From assembly GCF_900142955.1 (NCBI RefSeq), contig NZ_FRCP01000024.1, forward strand, positions 1-64,000: a DNA stretch of 64,000 nt, written 5' to 3'. This DNA comes from Anaerosporobacter mobilis DSM 15930 (GTDB lineage Bacteria > Bacillota > Clostridia > Lachnospirales > Lachnospiraceae). Below the pieces are notes generated by a model. The model searched no databases, was not told the DNA's origin, and worked only from the letters and a program-made list of their open reading frames with translations. Of the stretch, positions 1 through 9,307 are shown one piece after another (the first letter of the stretch is position 1; every line of letters starts with the position of its first letter). Both the position numbers and the translations under genes were made by a program.

Positions 1-2
1 AC

Positions 3-25
3 GGCTCTATAATAAATGTTGGGGT
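3..25 (+). repeat. ISL3 left terminal inverted repeat
   Basis: It begins GGCTCTATAATAAATG and ends TTGGGGT. It pairs with the reverse complement of 1410-1432 at 18 of 23 positions. Confidence 0.85.
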
Positions 26-74
26 ATACGATTTAGACTCGTAAACTCCAATATTTTATTTTATAATAAAAAAG

Positions 75-113
75 ACCTCCAAGTGCCAGTCTAGCCAACA
101 ATCACTCGGAGGT
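75..113 (+). promoter_or_regulatory. Hairpin that buries the transposase ribosome binding site
   Basis: ACCTCCAAGTG (75-85) is complementary to CACTCGGAGGT (103-113) with one mismatch. The right arm contains the GGAGGT ribosome binding site of the transposase start at 122. A transcript reading in from outside would fold this and hide the site. This is a known way for insertion sequences to avoid activation by read-through (established for IS10-type elements); its action here is inferred. Confidence 0.55.
79..92 (+). repeat. Inner inverted repeat of the IS, left copy
   Basis: CCAAGTGCCAGTCT here is a perfect 14-bp inverted match to 1306-1319, just after the transposase stop. It is separate from the terminal repeats. 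It could be a subterminal transposase-binding site or could pair the two ends of the transcript. Confidence 0.6.
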
Positions 114-121
114 GCATATAA

Positions 122-1294
122 ATGCTATCTAATTATATCAATAAATTACTAGATTTAAAAGATGTTAAAGTAAAAAAAATTACCCAAGCAGATCATTTTA
201 TTGAAATTCACATTGAAACAAAACCTACTTTACACACATGCCCCGCTTGTGGAAACGAGACAAAACGAATTCACGACTACCGTATGCAAAAAATAAAGGA
301 TTTACCTTTTCAGTTGAAGGATTGCTATCTTGTTTTAAGAAAACGCAGGTATATTTGTTCTTGTGGGAAACGCTTTTTTGAATCGTATTCATTCTTGTCC
401 AGATACCAGCAAAGAACCAGAAGACTCACTATGAAAACTGTTGATTTACTTAGAAATACCGTTTCTATCAAAAAAGTTGCTGAAATCACAAATTTATCAA
501 TCAATACTGTGATTCGTATACTTGATACCATAGGCTATGATTGCCCCAAATTAGGTGATTCTATTTCAATTGATGAATTCAAAGGTAACGCTGAAACAGG
601 TAAATATCAATGTATTCTTGTAAATCCTAAGAAACGAACTATCCTTGATATTCTTCCTGATCGTACGCAGCCTCACCTTTCAGAATACTTCAGAAAAATA
701 AATCGTTCAGAACGTTATCGTGTAAAATATTTTGTATGTGATATGTGGCAACCTTATGTAGATATCGCGCATACATATTTTCCGAATGCTAAGGTTATTA
801 TTGATAAATATCATTTTATCAGACAGGTTACTTGGGCAATTGAGAATGTAAGAAAGAGATTACAGACATCAATGATTCCATCTCTACGTAAATACTACAA
901 ACGTAGCCATAAGTTGATTCTTGCTAGATATTATACATTAAAGGATGAAAGTAAAAAAGCATGTGACTTAATGCTTCAATACAGTGATGACTTACGTTTA
1001 GCTCATCGACTAAAAGAAGATTTTTATGACATTTGCCAATGCAATCAGTACAAAAAGCAAAGACTTGACTTTTGGGATTGGATTAAGATGGCTGAAAAGT
1101 GCGACATTCCTGAATTTGAAAAGTGTGCTGCTACTTATAGACATTGGTCCGAAGGAATACTAAATGCGTTTAAATATAGAATCACCAATGGACCTACGGA
1201 AGGTTTTAATAACAAAATCAAAGTAATAAAACGTACATCTTATGGAATACGCAATTTCAAAAGATTCCGTACTAGAATCTTGCATAGCAACTAA
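122..1294 (+). CDS. ISL3-family DDE transposase
   Basis: This 390-residue protein catalyses transposition of the surrounding element. The N-terminal part has a zinc-binding region with paired cysteines (HTCPACG near residue 38, then CSCGKRFF near 80). A helix-turn-helix segment with IKKVAEITNLSINTV follows near 118. The DDE catalytic core comes next: D in SIDEFKG, D in VCDMWQPYVD and E in GPTEGFNNKIK near the C terminus. The length is close to the usual 400-440 residues and there is no internal stop, so it looks functional. GGAGGT lies 8 bases before the ATG and is hidden in a hairpin. It is the only gene between the terminal repeats. Confidence 0.93.
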   Translation: MLSNYINKLLDLKDVKVKKITQADHFIEIHIETKPTLHTCPACGNETKRIHDYRMQKIKDLPFQLKDCYLVLRKRRYICSCGKRFFESYSFLSRYQQRTRRLTMKTVDLLRNTVSIKKVAEITNLSINTVIRILDTIGYDCPKLGDSISIDEFKGNAETGKYQCILVNPKKRTILDILPDRTQPHLSEYFRKINRSERYRVKYFVCDMWQPYVDIAHTYFPNAKVIIDKYHFIRQVTWAIENVRKRLQTSMIPSLRKYYKRSHKLILARYYTLKDESKKACDLMLQYSDDLRLAHRLKEDFYDICQCNQYKKQRLDFWDWIKMAEKCDIPEFEKCAATYRHWSEGILNAFKYRITNGPTEGFNNKIKVIKRTSYGIRNFKRFRTRILHSN

Positions 1295-1305
1295 CATAAT
1301 TTAAC

Positions 1306-1319
1306 AGACTGGCACTTGG
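1306..1319 (+). repeat. Inner inverted repeat of the IS, right copy
   Basis: AGACTGGCACTTGG is the exact reverse complement of 79-92 and is followed by a T-rich run (about 1321-1328), so it could also act in transcript termination. Confidence 0.6.
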
Positions 1320-1409
1320 CTTTTTTTGCATGCTCTGAAATAGATACTATAGAACAAAACATAAAAACAGCTCTCTATCCAGTATTGGTGCGGGTGCAAC
1401 GCACCTCGC

Positions 1410-1432
1410 ACCCCAACACTTGACAAAGAGCC
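1410..1432 (-). repeat. ISL3 right terminal inverted repeat
   Basis: Read on the minus strand it begins GGCTCTTTGTCAAG and ends TTGGGGT, matching the left end. Just inside it a GC-rich hairpin (about 1386-1413) could stop transcription leaving the element. Confidence 0.85.
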
Positions 1433-1459
1433 TTTATTACATACAAATATACTCAATAT

Positions 1460-3451
1460 TTACATAGACAGTTCTTCCCATTGTTCCAAAAGCTCTTCGA
1501 GACGTTCTTCAATGGATTTCTTTTCATTATTCAATTCCAGTAATCTTGATACATCGGTATATACTTCTTCAAGAGCAAGGAGAGAATCAATCTCTTCATT
1601 CCTAGTTTCACAAGCAGTGATTTCGTCCTCTACCTTCTTGAGTTCATTCTGACGTTTTCTTTCCTTCGCTTGCTGTTCTTTTTGTTGCTTCCAATCTAAC
1701 TTAGTATCGGAAGAATCCGTTACTGTTTCAGTTTGAATAGACGAAGAGGTTGTACTTGCTGAAGCAGTTGTAGTACCGGTAGTAGAAGAAGTAGTCTTAG
1801 AGGAACCTGCTTTAAAGGAGTTGCTACCCAGATACATGCGTTCTACTTCTGGCTTTTTCTCTAGGTAATAATCATAATTACCAATGTAGTTAAGCAATTG
1901 ATTGTTCGTTAGGTCAAGAATACGAGTAGCCGTTCTATTAATGAAGTAACGGTCATGGGATACATATAATACGGTACCGGAATAATTGTTAATAGCATCT
2001 TCTAGTATTTCTTTAGAAGCAATATCAAGATGGTTCGTAGGCTCATCTAGAATTAGAAGATTTGCTTCGGAAAGCATTAATTTGGCAAGAGAAACACGTC
2101 CACGTTCTCCACCACTTAATTCTTTGATACGTTTGAAGACATCATCATTAGTGAATAAGAAAGCAGCAAGTATATTGCGAACTTCCGTATTCGTCATATT
2201 TGGATAAGTGTCTTGTAATTCATCAAAGATTGTTTTCTCAGGTGATAATACTTGATGTTCCTGATCATAATAACCAATCTTAACTTTTGATCCTAGACGC
2301 AACTCTCCAGAATCTGCATCTATCAAGCCATTTAATATCTTTAATATAGTAGTTTTACCTGTTCCGTTGTTACCAATAATTGCAACTTTTTCTTCTCGTT
2401 TGATTTCGAAATCTAAATCAGTGAAAAGCTGTTTGGGACCAAAAGCTTTCGATAATCCTTTAACAGAAAGAACGTCATTGCCACTTATATTATGGGGTTC
2501 TAGTTTAATCGATATTTGATGTTGCTCCATAATTGGTTTTTCAATACGATCAATCTTATCTAACATCTTCTCACGGCTTTCCGCACGCTTAATGGATTTT
2601 TCACGATTGAAAGAACGGAGTTTTGCAATAACTTCTTCTTGGTGTTTGATTTCTTTTTGCTGGTTCAGATAATTCTTTAATTGTGCTTCTCTTACAAGAG
2701 CTTTCTTATTAGCAAAATCAGTATAATTACCAAGATACATCTGCGACTTCGTATATTCGATTTCAACAACTTTCGTAACGATTTTGTCTAGAAAATAACG
2801 GTCATGGGCAACAATAACAACAGCTCCACGATAGTTAAGAAGATAGTTTTCTAACCATGCAATGGATTCCATATCCAGATGGTTGGTAGGTTCATCTAAG
2901 AAGATAATATCAGGTGCAGTAAGAAGTAATTTACCAAGGGCAACACGAGTTTTTTGACCACCTGATAATTTGTCGATTGATTTGCTAAATTCTTCTTCTG
3001 TAAATCCAAGACCTTTTAGAATACCGGTGATTTCACTTTGGTAAGCATAACCGTTTTGTAATTCGAATTCGTGATTTAATCTGGCATAAGTAGAAAGCAT
3101 GGATTCTAATTCATCACCAGTAGCTTCCTTCATATCAAGTTCTAACGCACGCATACGATCATATAATTCAATAACGTCTTTTTTTACTTCGAGAAGTTCT
3201 TCGTAGATGGAATGATGTGAGGTTAATGCTTGATGTTGCGCTAGATAGCCCATAGTAGCACCTTTGGCAAATGTAATATCACCAGAATCAGCACTCATTT
3301 CACCGATTATTATTTTAAGGAGTGTAGATTTACCGGCTCCATTCACGCCGATAATTGCAGTTTTTTCACCTTCGTTGACGTGAAAGGAAACATTTGTAAG
3401 TACTTGTTTTCCAACGAAGGATTTATTTATATTATTACATGATAAAATCAT
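1460..3451 (-). CDS. ABC-F family ATPase (translation factor/ribosome protection type)
   Basis: This protein has two tandem ATP-binding domains and no membrane segment, which defines ABC-F; members act on the ribosome rather than in transport. Domain 1 has Walker A GVNGAGKST, signature LSGGQ and Walker B IIFLDEPTNHLD. Domain 2 has GNNGTGKTT, LSGGE and LLILDEPTNHLD. Between them is the charged helical inter-domain linker. After residue 545 come a Ser/Thr-rich spacer and a C-terminal coiled coil (Uup/YdiF-like). I place the start at the ATG at 3451, giving 663 residues, because AGGA at 3464-3467 lies 12 bases upstream. The ATG at 3463 directly abuts AGGA and cannot use it. Whether it gives antibiotic resistance or is a housekeeping factor cannot be told from sequence. 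Confidence 0.93.
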   Translation of the reverse strand: MILSCNNINKSFVGKQVLTNVSFHVNEGEKTAIIGVNGAGKSTLLKIIIGEMSADSGDITFAKGATMGYLAQHQALTSHHSIYEELLEVKKDVIELYDRMRALELDMKEATGDELESMLSTYARLNHEFELQNGYAYQSEITGILKGLGFTEEEFSKSIDKLSGGQKTRVALGKLLLTAPDIIFLDEPTNHLDMESIAWLENYLLNYRGAVVIVAHDRYFLDKIVTKVVEIEYTKSQMYLGNYTDFANKKALVREAQLKNYLNQQKEIKHQEEVIAKLRSFNREKSIKRAESREKMLDKIDRIEKPIMEQHQISIKLEPHNISGNDVLSVKGLSKAFGPKQLFTDLDFEIKREEKVAIIGNNGTGKTTILKILNGLIDADSGELRLGSKVKIGYYDQEHQVLSPEKTIFDELQDTYPNMTNTEVRNILAAFLFTNDDVFKRIKELSGGERGRVSLAKLMLSEANLLILDEPTNHLDIASKEILEDAINNYSGTVLYVSHDRYFINRTATRILDLTNNQLLNYIGNYDYYLEKKPEVERMYLGSNSFKAGSSKTTSSTTGTTTASASTTSSSIQTETVTDSSDTKLDWKQQKEQQAKERKRQNELKKVEDEITACETRNEEIDSLLALEEVYTDVSRLLELNNEKKSIEERLEELLEQWEELSM

Positions 3452-3463
3452 GATTATGGTCAT

Positions 3464-3763
3464 CCTTTCTTCGCATTTTTTCGAAGCTCGACGATGCTAA
3501 TTGCAATCCTTTATGAATTGGCGCCGTCGACCTAGATAAGTGCTTCTTGAAAATCATCAGTTATTTTATCATACTTAAGGAATGAATGCTAGACATTTAC
3601 GCAATTTCTTTCACTCTTTATGTAGAAAATAGGTGCAATTCTTTAGGAAAGATACTATAATATATAAGAAGCTCTTATAAAGTTTCTTAATAGTATAGGA
3701 TCTTTGTGGAATTAAATATTAATTTCGTGAGACTATATTTACCATGAAGTATTCGGAGGATTT
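3464..3763. other. Divergent intergenic region between the ABC-F and MgtC-like genes
   Basis: About 300 bases hold the leaders of two divergent genes. TCGACG (3488-3493) and CGTCGA (3525-3530) could form a stem in the ABC-F leader; ABC-F genes are often controlled by leader attenuation, but no convincing leader peptide is visible. A TATAAT-like box lies near 3655-3660 on the plus strand without a clear -35. GGAGG before 3764 is the MgtC-like ribosome binding site. Confidence 0.4.
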
Positions 3764-4456
3764 ATGGGAATTGAAGTGTTTGGGAATTTGAGGGAGCTCA
3801 ACTATCTGTCAATTATGGTGCGATTGATTCTAGCACTTTTGTGCGGTGGAATCATCGGTTTTGACCGAGAGAAAAAAGGTAGACCAGCGGGATTTCGAAC
3901 TCATATATTAGTGTGTATCGGTTCTGCCTTAGTTATGATTACTAGTCAATTTATTATAGCAGTACTAAAGATTGATACGGACCCCACAAGAATGGGAGCA
4001 CAAGTAATTAGCGGAATTGGTTTCTTGGGAGCGGGAACAATTCTTACCACATCAAAGCAACATGTCAAAGGGTTAACGACTGCAGCAGGTTTATGGGCTT
4101 GTTCTAGTATGGGGCTAGCGATTGGGATAGGTTTCTATGAAGGAGCTATTCTAGGTTGTGTCTTCATACTTGCTAGTATGAAGATCTTACAAGGATTTGA
4201 AGTGTTCTTACTATCAAAATCAGACATTGTTGAACTCTACATAGAAGTTACTTGTGTAGAAGGAATTGGTTCCATGATTGGGTTTATGAAAGAAAATCAG
4301 ATGTCTATTATACATTTTGAAACAGTGAGTAATAAAGAGGGTAACTCTACCATTGGTCTATTCGTTAGTGCAACCAAAATAAAAGATAAATCGACTGAGG
4401 AAATCATAGAAGTTATAAAAAGCCATGAAATGGTAGCAACGGCATATCATATCTAA
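3764..4456 (+). CDS. MgtC/SapB family membrane protein
   Basis: This 230-residue protein has about four membrane segments in residues 15-145. It carries the family motif with GGIIGFDREKKGRPAGFRTH followed by LVCIGSALVM. A C-terminal cytoplasmic domain (about 150-230) looks ACT-like. The family is linked to growth under low magnesium and to membrane energetics; the exact role here is unknown. CGGAGG lies 8-9 bases before the ATG. It is monocistronic: the next gene has its own consensus promoter. Confidence 0.88.
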   Translation: MGIEVFGNLRELNYLSIMVRLILALLCGGIIGFDREKKGRPAGFRTHILVCIGSALVMITSQFIIAVLKIDTDPTRMGAQVISGIGFLGAGTILTTSKQHVKGLTTAAGLWACSSMGLAIGIGFYEGAILGCVFILASMKILQGFEVFLLSKSDIVELYIEVTCVEGIGSMIGFMKENQMSIIHFETVSNKEGNSTIGLFVSATKIKDKSTEEIIEVIKSHEMVATAYHI

Positions 4457-4458
4457 AA

Positions 4459-4487
4459 TTGACAAGTAATTAGCGAGTAGTTATAAT
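4459..4487 (+). promoter_or_regulatory. Consensus sigma-A promoter for rex
   Basis: TTGACA (4459-4464), a 17-base spacer and TATAAT (4482-4487) match the housekeeping consensus perfectly. It lies 37 bases before the rex start and just after the preceding gene. No clear Rex operator palindrome overlaps it. Confidence 0.85.
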
Positions 4488-4523
4488 GAAGAATAAGGGT
4501 TTATGATATAAGGAGGGTGCATT

Positions 4524-5177
4524 GTGTACGAAAAAGAAATATCATTAGCAGTTATCAAAAGACTTCCAAGATACTATCGTTATTTAGGTGAATTGTTGGA
4601 AAACGATGTCGTTCGTATTTCATCAAAAGAACTTAGTGAGAAGATGCAAGTAACAGCTTCACAAATTAGACAGGATCTTAACAACTTCGGAGGTTTCGGA
4701 CAACAGGGCTACGGATATAACGTGGAGTATCTATTCACAGAGATAGGGAAAATTCTTGGACTCGACAGGAAGTACAACGTAATAATTATCGGAGCAGGTA
4801 ATCTCGGACAGGCATTAGCAAATTATACAGATTTTGAAAGAAGAGGCTTTTTGATCAAAGGTATTTTTGACGTGAACCCAAGACTTGAAGGAATCTCCAT
4901 ACGTGGCAATGAGATTCGAATGATGGAGACACTAGAAGACTTTGTTAAGAATAATAGTGTTCATATTGCGGCATTAACGATTCCTAAAGCAAAAGCTCCT
5001 CAAGTTGCGGCTGATTTAGTAAGTTGGGGCGTGAAAGCAATATGGAATTTTGCACCAACAGATTTGAATTTACCTAAGGATATTATGGTAGAGAATGTTC
5101 ATCTTGCTGAAAGTTTGATGCGTTTATCGTACAACTTAAAAGCGCGAGAAGAGCAAGAGAGAGAAGAAAACCAGTAA
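4524..5177 (+). CDS. rex: Redox-sensing transcriptional repressor Rex
   Basis: Rex binds DNA when NADH is low and represses fermentation and respiration genes. The 217-residue protein has an N-terminal winged helix (about 1-80, with KRLPRYYRYL and the recognition segment SASQ/IRQDLNNFGGFG). A Rossmann NAD(H) domain begins VIIIGAGNLGQAL near residue 89, and a C-terminal swapped helix follows. The GTG at 4524 follows AGGAGGG with good spacing. It is the first gene of a run leading to acpS, nnr and alr. Confidence 0.95.
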   Translation: MYEKEISLAVIKRLPRYYRYLGELLENDVVRISSKELSEKMQVTASQIRQDLNNFGGFGQQGYGYNVEYLFTEIGKILGLDRKYNVIIIGAGNLGQALANYTDFERRGFLIKGIFDVNPRLEGISIRGNEIRMMETLEDFVKNNSVHIAALTIPKAKAPQVAADLVSWGVKAIWNFAPTDLNLPKDIMVENVHLAESLMRLSYNLKAREEQEREENQ

Positions 5178-5279
5178 CTGGATTATGAATGAGAATACTA
5201 CTTGACGATCAAAAAGGGGTAACGACTAAGAAATCTAAAGAAAAAATTTGGAACTGAAAGTTGTAAAAGAGGAGAGCTT

Positions 5280-5885
5280 ATGGCGAGAAAAAAGGACAAG
5301 AGTATTGAATTCAAGGAAGCATTACATGGCAAGAAATTACCAATACTAACTCTAGATGATCGCTGGTATCAACTTATTCCAGAACATGAGAAGACTGTTG
5401 CTATTAAGCAACTTGAGAATAATCTGAATAATCTGCTTAAGAAGCAAGGGAAGATGATTAACGATATAAAAGATATGAAAAAACTCAAGAAGAAGTTAAT
5501 GAGTGAAATTGTAGCCAATATGGAACCTGATAGTTCTCCAGCTGGTAGGCTGAAGGCTAAAAAGCTGGAGAAAAGCCATCAATTTATAGAGGAAATCAAT
5601 TCAAAGATGCAAAGTGCAGATAATACGCTTCTTGATATGCCATATGAAATTAAGCGTGCAAACGAAGAACTTATGATTGAGAGTATGAAAGTTTGCTATG
5701 CGAAATTGAAACATAATCAGAAGGATATTAAAGAATTAGACCAGTGGATTCGACAGACACGTGAAGCATTAAAAGTAAGAATTATTCAAAAACAGGATAA
5801 AGAAATAGAAAATAGCTCTCTTTATTCTTATATGCATGATATACTAGGAAACACAGTACTAGATATATTGGACGACAAAGAGTAA
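5280..5885 (+). CDS. Conserved charged coiled-coil protein of unknown function
   Basis: I do not recognise a named family. The 201-residue protein is very Lys/Glu-rich and mostly helical, with a long predicted coiled coil from about residue 40 to 165 and no signal or membrane segment. A GAGGAG site precedes the ATG. It ends 13 bases before acpS, so it is likely co-transcribed between rex and acpS. Confidence 0.8.
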   Translation: MARKKDKSIEFKEALHGKKLPILTLDDRWYQLIPEHEKTVAIKQLENNLNNLLKKQGKMINDIKDMKKLKKKLMSEIVANMEPDSSPAGRLKAKKLEKSHQFIEEINSKMQSADNTLLDMPYEIKRANEELMIESMKVCYAKLKHNQKDIKELDQWIRQTREALKVRIIQKQDKEIENSSLYSYMHDILGNTVLDILDDKE

Positions 5886-5898
5886 GGATGGAGTAGCG

Positions 5899-6267
5899 TT
5901 GATTATTGGGATTGGTATCGATTTGATAGAAGTCAAACGTGTAGAGAAAGCTTGCGAGAAGGAACATTTCCTTACGAGATGTTTTACGGAACGTGAGATT
6001 GATCTTATACGAGAGGATAAAAGAAAGGCTTCGGATAATTTTGCAGTGAAAGAAGCAATTTCTAAGGCATTTGGGACAGGGATTCATGGTTTTGAGCTGA
6101 ATGAAATGGAAGTGCTTCGAGATGAACTTGGTTGTCCTTATGTAATCCTATATGGGAACGCTTTTAAGATAGCAAAGGAACGTGGTATTACAAAAATCCA
6201 TGTTTCTATAACAAATACGAAGATATATTCGAATGCTTTTGTAGTAGCAGAAGGGAAAGAATCATGA
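5899..6267 (+). CDS. acpS: Holo-[acyl-carrier-protein] synthase
   Basis: AcpS transfers 4'-phosphopantetheine from coenzyme A to acyl carrier protein in fatty acid synthesis. At 122 residues it has the usual length. It has the N-terminal magnesium motif IGIGIDLIEVKR (Asp8), the FTEREIDLI segment and the second metal motif AVKEAISKAFGTG (Glu near 58). The start is a TTG at 5899 preceded by AAGGATGGAG. Its TGA overlaps the ATG of the next gene (ATGA), so the two are translationally coupled. Confidence 0.95.
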   Translation: MIIGIGIDLIEVKRVEKACEKEHFLTRCFTEREIDLIREDKRKASDNFAVKEAISKAFGTGIHGFELNEMEVLRDELGCPYVILYGNAFKIAKERGITKIHVSITNTKIYSNAFVVAEGKES

Positions 6268-7793
6268 AATATTTAGTTGATGCTGCCAAGATGAAGGCGA
6301 TAGATGAGTATACCAGTAATATGCTTGGTATACCAAGCCTTGTGTTGATGGAAAAGGCAGCAATGGCAATTGTTGAGTTAATACGATCAAAGATAACTAG
6401 GAATGATCGAATCCTAGCTGTATGTGGGACTGGTAACAATGGTGGTGATGGTATCGCTACCGTTCGCATGTTGAAGGGACTTGGATACAATGCTGATGTA
6501 CTTATTATCGGTGATGAAAAGCGTGCCACTGACCAGACAAAGCAACAGCTATTTATTGCACGTAATTTGGATGTGAAAGTCTATAACAATGTGAAAGTAT
6601 CAGAATATACTGTTATAATAGATGCTATCTTTGGAATTGGTCTGTCGAAACCAGTGGTAGGTGTGTTTGAACAAATAATAGAATCAATTAATACGTGTGA
6701 TAATAAAGTTTTCTCTGTTGATATTCCTTCTGGCATCCATGCGGATAACGGGAAGGTTATGAATATTGCAGTGAAAGCAGATTATACGATAACATTTGGT
6801 GTTAATAAGATTGGATTAGTATTATATCCAGGCTGTGAGTATGCTGGTGAAATACTAGTTGCTGACATTGGTTTCCCTAAAAAGGCAATCGAATATGTGA
6901 AACCATCTGTTTTTTATTATGAGAAAGAAGATTTAACCAGATTACCATTACGAAAGAACTACTCGAATAAGGGTACCTTTGGTAAGGTGCTAATCATAGC
7001 TGGTTCTCGTAATATGTCAGGCGCTTGCTATTTATCTGCTAAAGCAGCCTGTCGTACTGGAGCAGGACTTGTGAAAGTACTAACGGTGGAAGATAATCGT
7101 AGTATTATTCAAAGCCTTTTACCGGAGGCGATTCTATCTACATACGATCCAAGCAATTTGAAGAACAAATTAGAAGTTGACCGTATTATTCAAGAGTTAA
7201 AATGGGCTACCTCAATTGTTATCGGCCCAGGTATTGGAATATCTGCAGCATCGGATCATTTGCTAGATATCGTTTTGAATCATACAAACGTACCGATTGT
7301 TATCGATGCGGATGCTATTACGATGTTGGCAGGTAAAAGCCAGTATATTTCCAAAGATAATGAGAAAGAATGTTATTGTGACATTGATTTACCAGAGAAT
7401 GTAGTTGTTACGCCACATCTTAAGGAAATGTCTAGGTTATTAGATTGTGAAGTATTCAATGTTAAGGAAAATCTGTTACCAGTTACTGTGAATGCAGTAA
7501 AGGGTAAACGGTATGTGTTGGCATTAAAGGATGCGAGGACAATCGTTTCAGATGGAGTTCATAGTTACATTAATCTATCCGGAAACAATGGAATGGCTAC
7601 TGCGGGAGCGGGAGACGTATTAACAGGAATTATAGCAGCAATGTTAGCACAAGGTATGGATCGTTTTGATGCTACAGCTCTAAGTGTGTATGTGCATGGA
7701 CTTGCGGGAGATAAAGCAATTGAATCAAAGAGCGTGTATTCTTTGATTGCAAGTGATATAATTGAAGCACTTCCATTAGTACTTCATGAGTGA
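6264..7793 (+). CDS. nnr: Bifunctional NAD(P)H-hydrate epimerase / ADP-dependent dehydratase
   Basis: It repairs damaged NADHX and NADPHX. The N-terminal YjeF_N epimerase domain (about 1-215) has CGTGNNGGDG near residue 52 and the DAIFGIGLSKPV loop. The C-terminal dehydratase domain (about 225-500) has the ribokinase-like motif NGMATAGAGDVLTGII near residue 440 and VVTPHLKEMSRL. At 509 residues it has the usual length of the fused enzyme. It overlaps acpS by 4 bases and ends 37 bases before alr. Confidence 0.94.
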   Translation: MKYLVDAAKMKAIDEYTSNMLGIPSLVLMEKAAMAIVELIRSKITRNDRILAVCGTGNNGGDGIATVRMLKGLGYNADVLIIGDEKRATDQTKQQLFIARNLDVKVYNNVKVSEYTVIIDAIFGIGLSKPVVGVFEQIIESINTCDNKVFSVDIPSGIHADNGKVMNIAVKADYTITFGVNKIGLVLYPGCEYAGEILVADIGFPKKAIEYVKPSVFYYEKEDLTRLPLRKNYSNKGTFGKVLIIAGSRNMSGACYLSAKAACRTGAGLVKVLTVEDNRSIIQSLLPEAILSTYDPSNLKNKLEVDRIIQELKWATSIVIGPGIGISAASDHLLDIVLNHTNVPIVIDADAITMLAGKSQYISKDNEKECYCDIDLPENVVVTPHLKEMSRLLDCEVFNVKENLLPVTVNAVKGKRYVLALKDARTIVSDGVHSYINLSGNNGMATAGAGDVLTGIIAAMLAQGMDRFDATALSVYVHGLAGDKAIESKSVYSLIASDIIEALPLVLHE

Positions 7794-7830
7794 ATGAATG
7801 TATAGCTAACAGTGTAAGGAGGCAGTTTTC

Positions 7831-9021
7831 ATGAATGAATACTACAGAGTTGAGGCTCGGATTAACCTCGATGCAATCTGTAACAATATCGATGAAGTAA
7901 GAAGGAATATCAACGATAATACAAAAATTATGGCAGTTATTAAAGCCGATGGTTATGGTCATGGTGCTGTCGCATTAGCAACTGCTTTGAAAGATAAAGT
8001 AGATGCTTATGGAATTGCTATTATCGAAGAAGGTATTGAGCTTCGTCTGGCGGGGTTTGAAAAGCCAATATTAATCTTGGGATTTACACCACATCAACAA
8101 TATGAAGACTTATTAAAATATGATATTAGCCAGACGGTTTTTCAATATGATATGGCAAAAAGGCTCTCTGATATAGCAGTTTCACTTGGAAAGCAAGCTA
8201 AGATTCATATTAAAATTGATACAGGAATGACTCGTATTGGATTCAAAGATACGGATGAAAGTATTCAGATTATTAAAGAAATCAGTAAGCTACCAAACCT
8301 CATTATTGAGGGGTTATTTACACATTTTGCGTGTGCAGATGAATCAGATAAGACATCTGTTAGGAAGCAGTTAAGTCGTTTTTTAGTATTTGCTGATAAA
8401 TTGGAAAAGGAAGGTATACATATACCAGTAAAACATGTATCGAATAGTGCTTCTATTATTGATTTACCAGAAGCAAACTTAGATATGGTACGTAGTGGTA
8501 TAGTTACTTACGGTATGTATCCTTCAGATGAAGTAAACAAGAACAGTTTAATGCTACAACCAGCTTTAACATTAAAAAGTAATGTAGTTTATGTGAAAGA
8601 GGTTGAGGCTGGTACGGGAATTAGTTATAATAGTACGTATATTACAGAACATGATAGCGTTATTGCTACAATACCAGTTGGCTATGCAGATGGTTATCCA
8701 AGACAACTTTCTTCAAAAGGAAGAGTCTTAATACATGGTAAATCTGTTCCAATCGTTGGTAGAGTATGTATGGATCAGTTTATGGTAGATGTTACGAATA
8801 TCCCAGATGTAAAAGAAGGGGATATGGTAACGTTGATTGGCCAAGATGGGGACGAATCTATTTCAATAGAAGAAGTTGCAAATCTGGTTGGATCATTTAA
8901 TTATGAACTTGTTTGTGACATAGGAAAGCGTGTACCGAGAGTATACTATAAAGAAGGAAAGAAAGTTGGTACAGCAGATTATTATAATTGTCTGCATCAA
9001 GTTTTAGAATTGTTAATTTAA
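7831..9021 (+). CDS. alr: Alanine racemase
   Basis: This PLP enzyme makes D-alanine for peptidoglycan. The 396-residue protein has the PLP lysine in AVIKADGYGHG (Lys38), the TIM-barrel segment HIKIDTGMTRIGF, and in the C-terminal beta domain PVGYADGYPR and RVCMDQFMVDV. AAGGAGG precedes the ATG. The alr-mazF order that follows is typical of Firmicutes. Confidence 0.95.
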   Translation: MNEYYRVEARINLDAICNNIDEVRRNINDNTKIMAVIKADGYGHGAVALATALKDKVDAYGIAIIEEGIELRLAGFEKPILILGFTPHQQYEDLLKYDISQTVFQYDMAKRLSDIAVSLGKQAKIHIKIDTGMTRIGFKDTDESIQIIKEISKLPNLIIEGLFTHFACADESDKTSVRKQLSRFLVFADKLEKEGIHIPVKHVSNSASIIDLPEANLDMVRSGIVTYGMYPSDEVNKNSLMLQPALTLKSNVVYVKEVEAGTGISYNSTYITEHDSVIATIPVGYADGYPRQLSSKGRVLIHGKSVPIVGRVCMDQFMVDVTNIPDVKEGDMVTLIGQDGDESISIEEVANLVGSFNYELVCDIGKRVPRVYYKEGKKVGTADYYNCLHQVLELLI

Positions 9022-9307
9022 GTTTAAAGACAAAGTAATTGTTCACTTTACCAACTTATTGAAGTTGGATGCACACAAGATGAAAGGATATTCATTTTGG
9101 ACTGTAATGTGTAGTGAATGGTTCAAAGCAGTAACTAAGTGAATTTTTTTAGGATTAGAAGTAAGGTATGCCCTGCTATTAGGAGGCTTGTTGTTAGTTA
9201 GAAGTAATTTACCAAATAATAACCGTAGAAAAATAGTACACTTTAGGAATACACAGGTCAAAACTGGCAATAATAAAGCTAAAGCCAATAAATGGAGTGT
9301 GAATAAA
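9022..9307. other. alr-mazF spacer with hairpin; no antitoxin gene seen
   Basis: A perfect 7-bp hairpin, CCAACTT-ATTG-AAGTTGG (9051-9068), follows alr but has no T-run. A strong AGGAGG at 9181-9186 is followed by TTG codons in frame with mazF, which would add about 40 basic residues. There is no recognisable MazE/EndoAI ribbon-helix-helix gene, which would be about 90 codons and is normally found here in Firmicutes. Confidence 0.6.

Larger units (their letters stand above)
3..1432 (+). mobile_element. Complete ISL3-family insertion sequence (1430 bp)
   Basis: The element is bounded by imperfect terminal inverted repeats at 3-25 and 1410-1432 (18 of 23 bases match; both start GGCTCT and share TGTTGGGGT). 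It contains one intact transposase gene. ISL3 ends typically begin GGCTCT and the family usually makes 8-bp target duplications. The right flank starts TTTATTAC and the only two left-flank bases present (AC) match its last two, which is consistent but weak. A second, inner inverted pair (79-92 and 1306-1319) lies just outside the coding sequence. Confidence 0.9.

Noticed and set aside
9080..9142. 20-codon frame between alr and mazF as a possible antitoxin
   Set aside because: It is too short for a ribbon-helix-helix protein and lacks a ribosome binding site.
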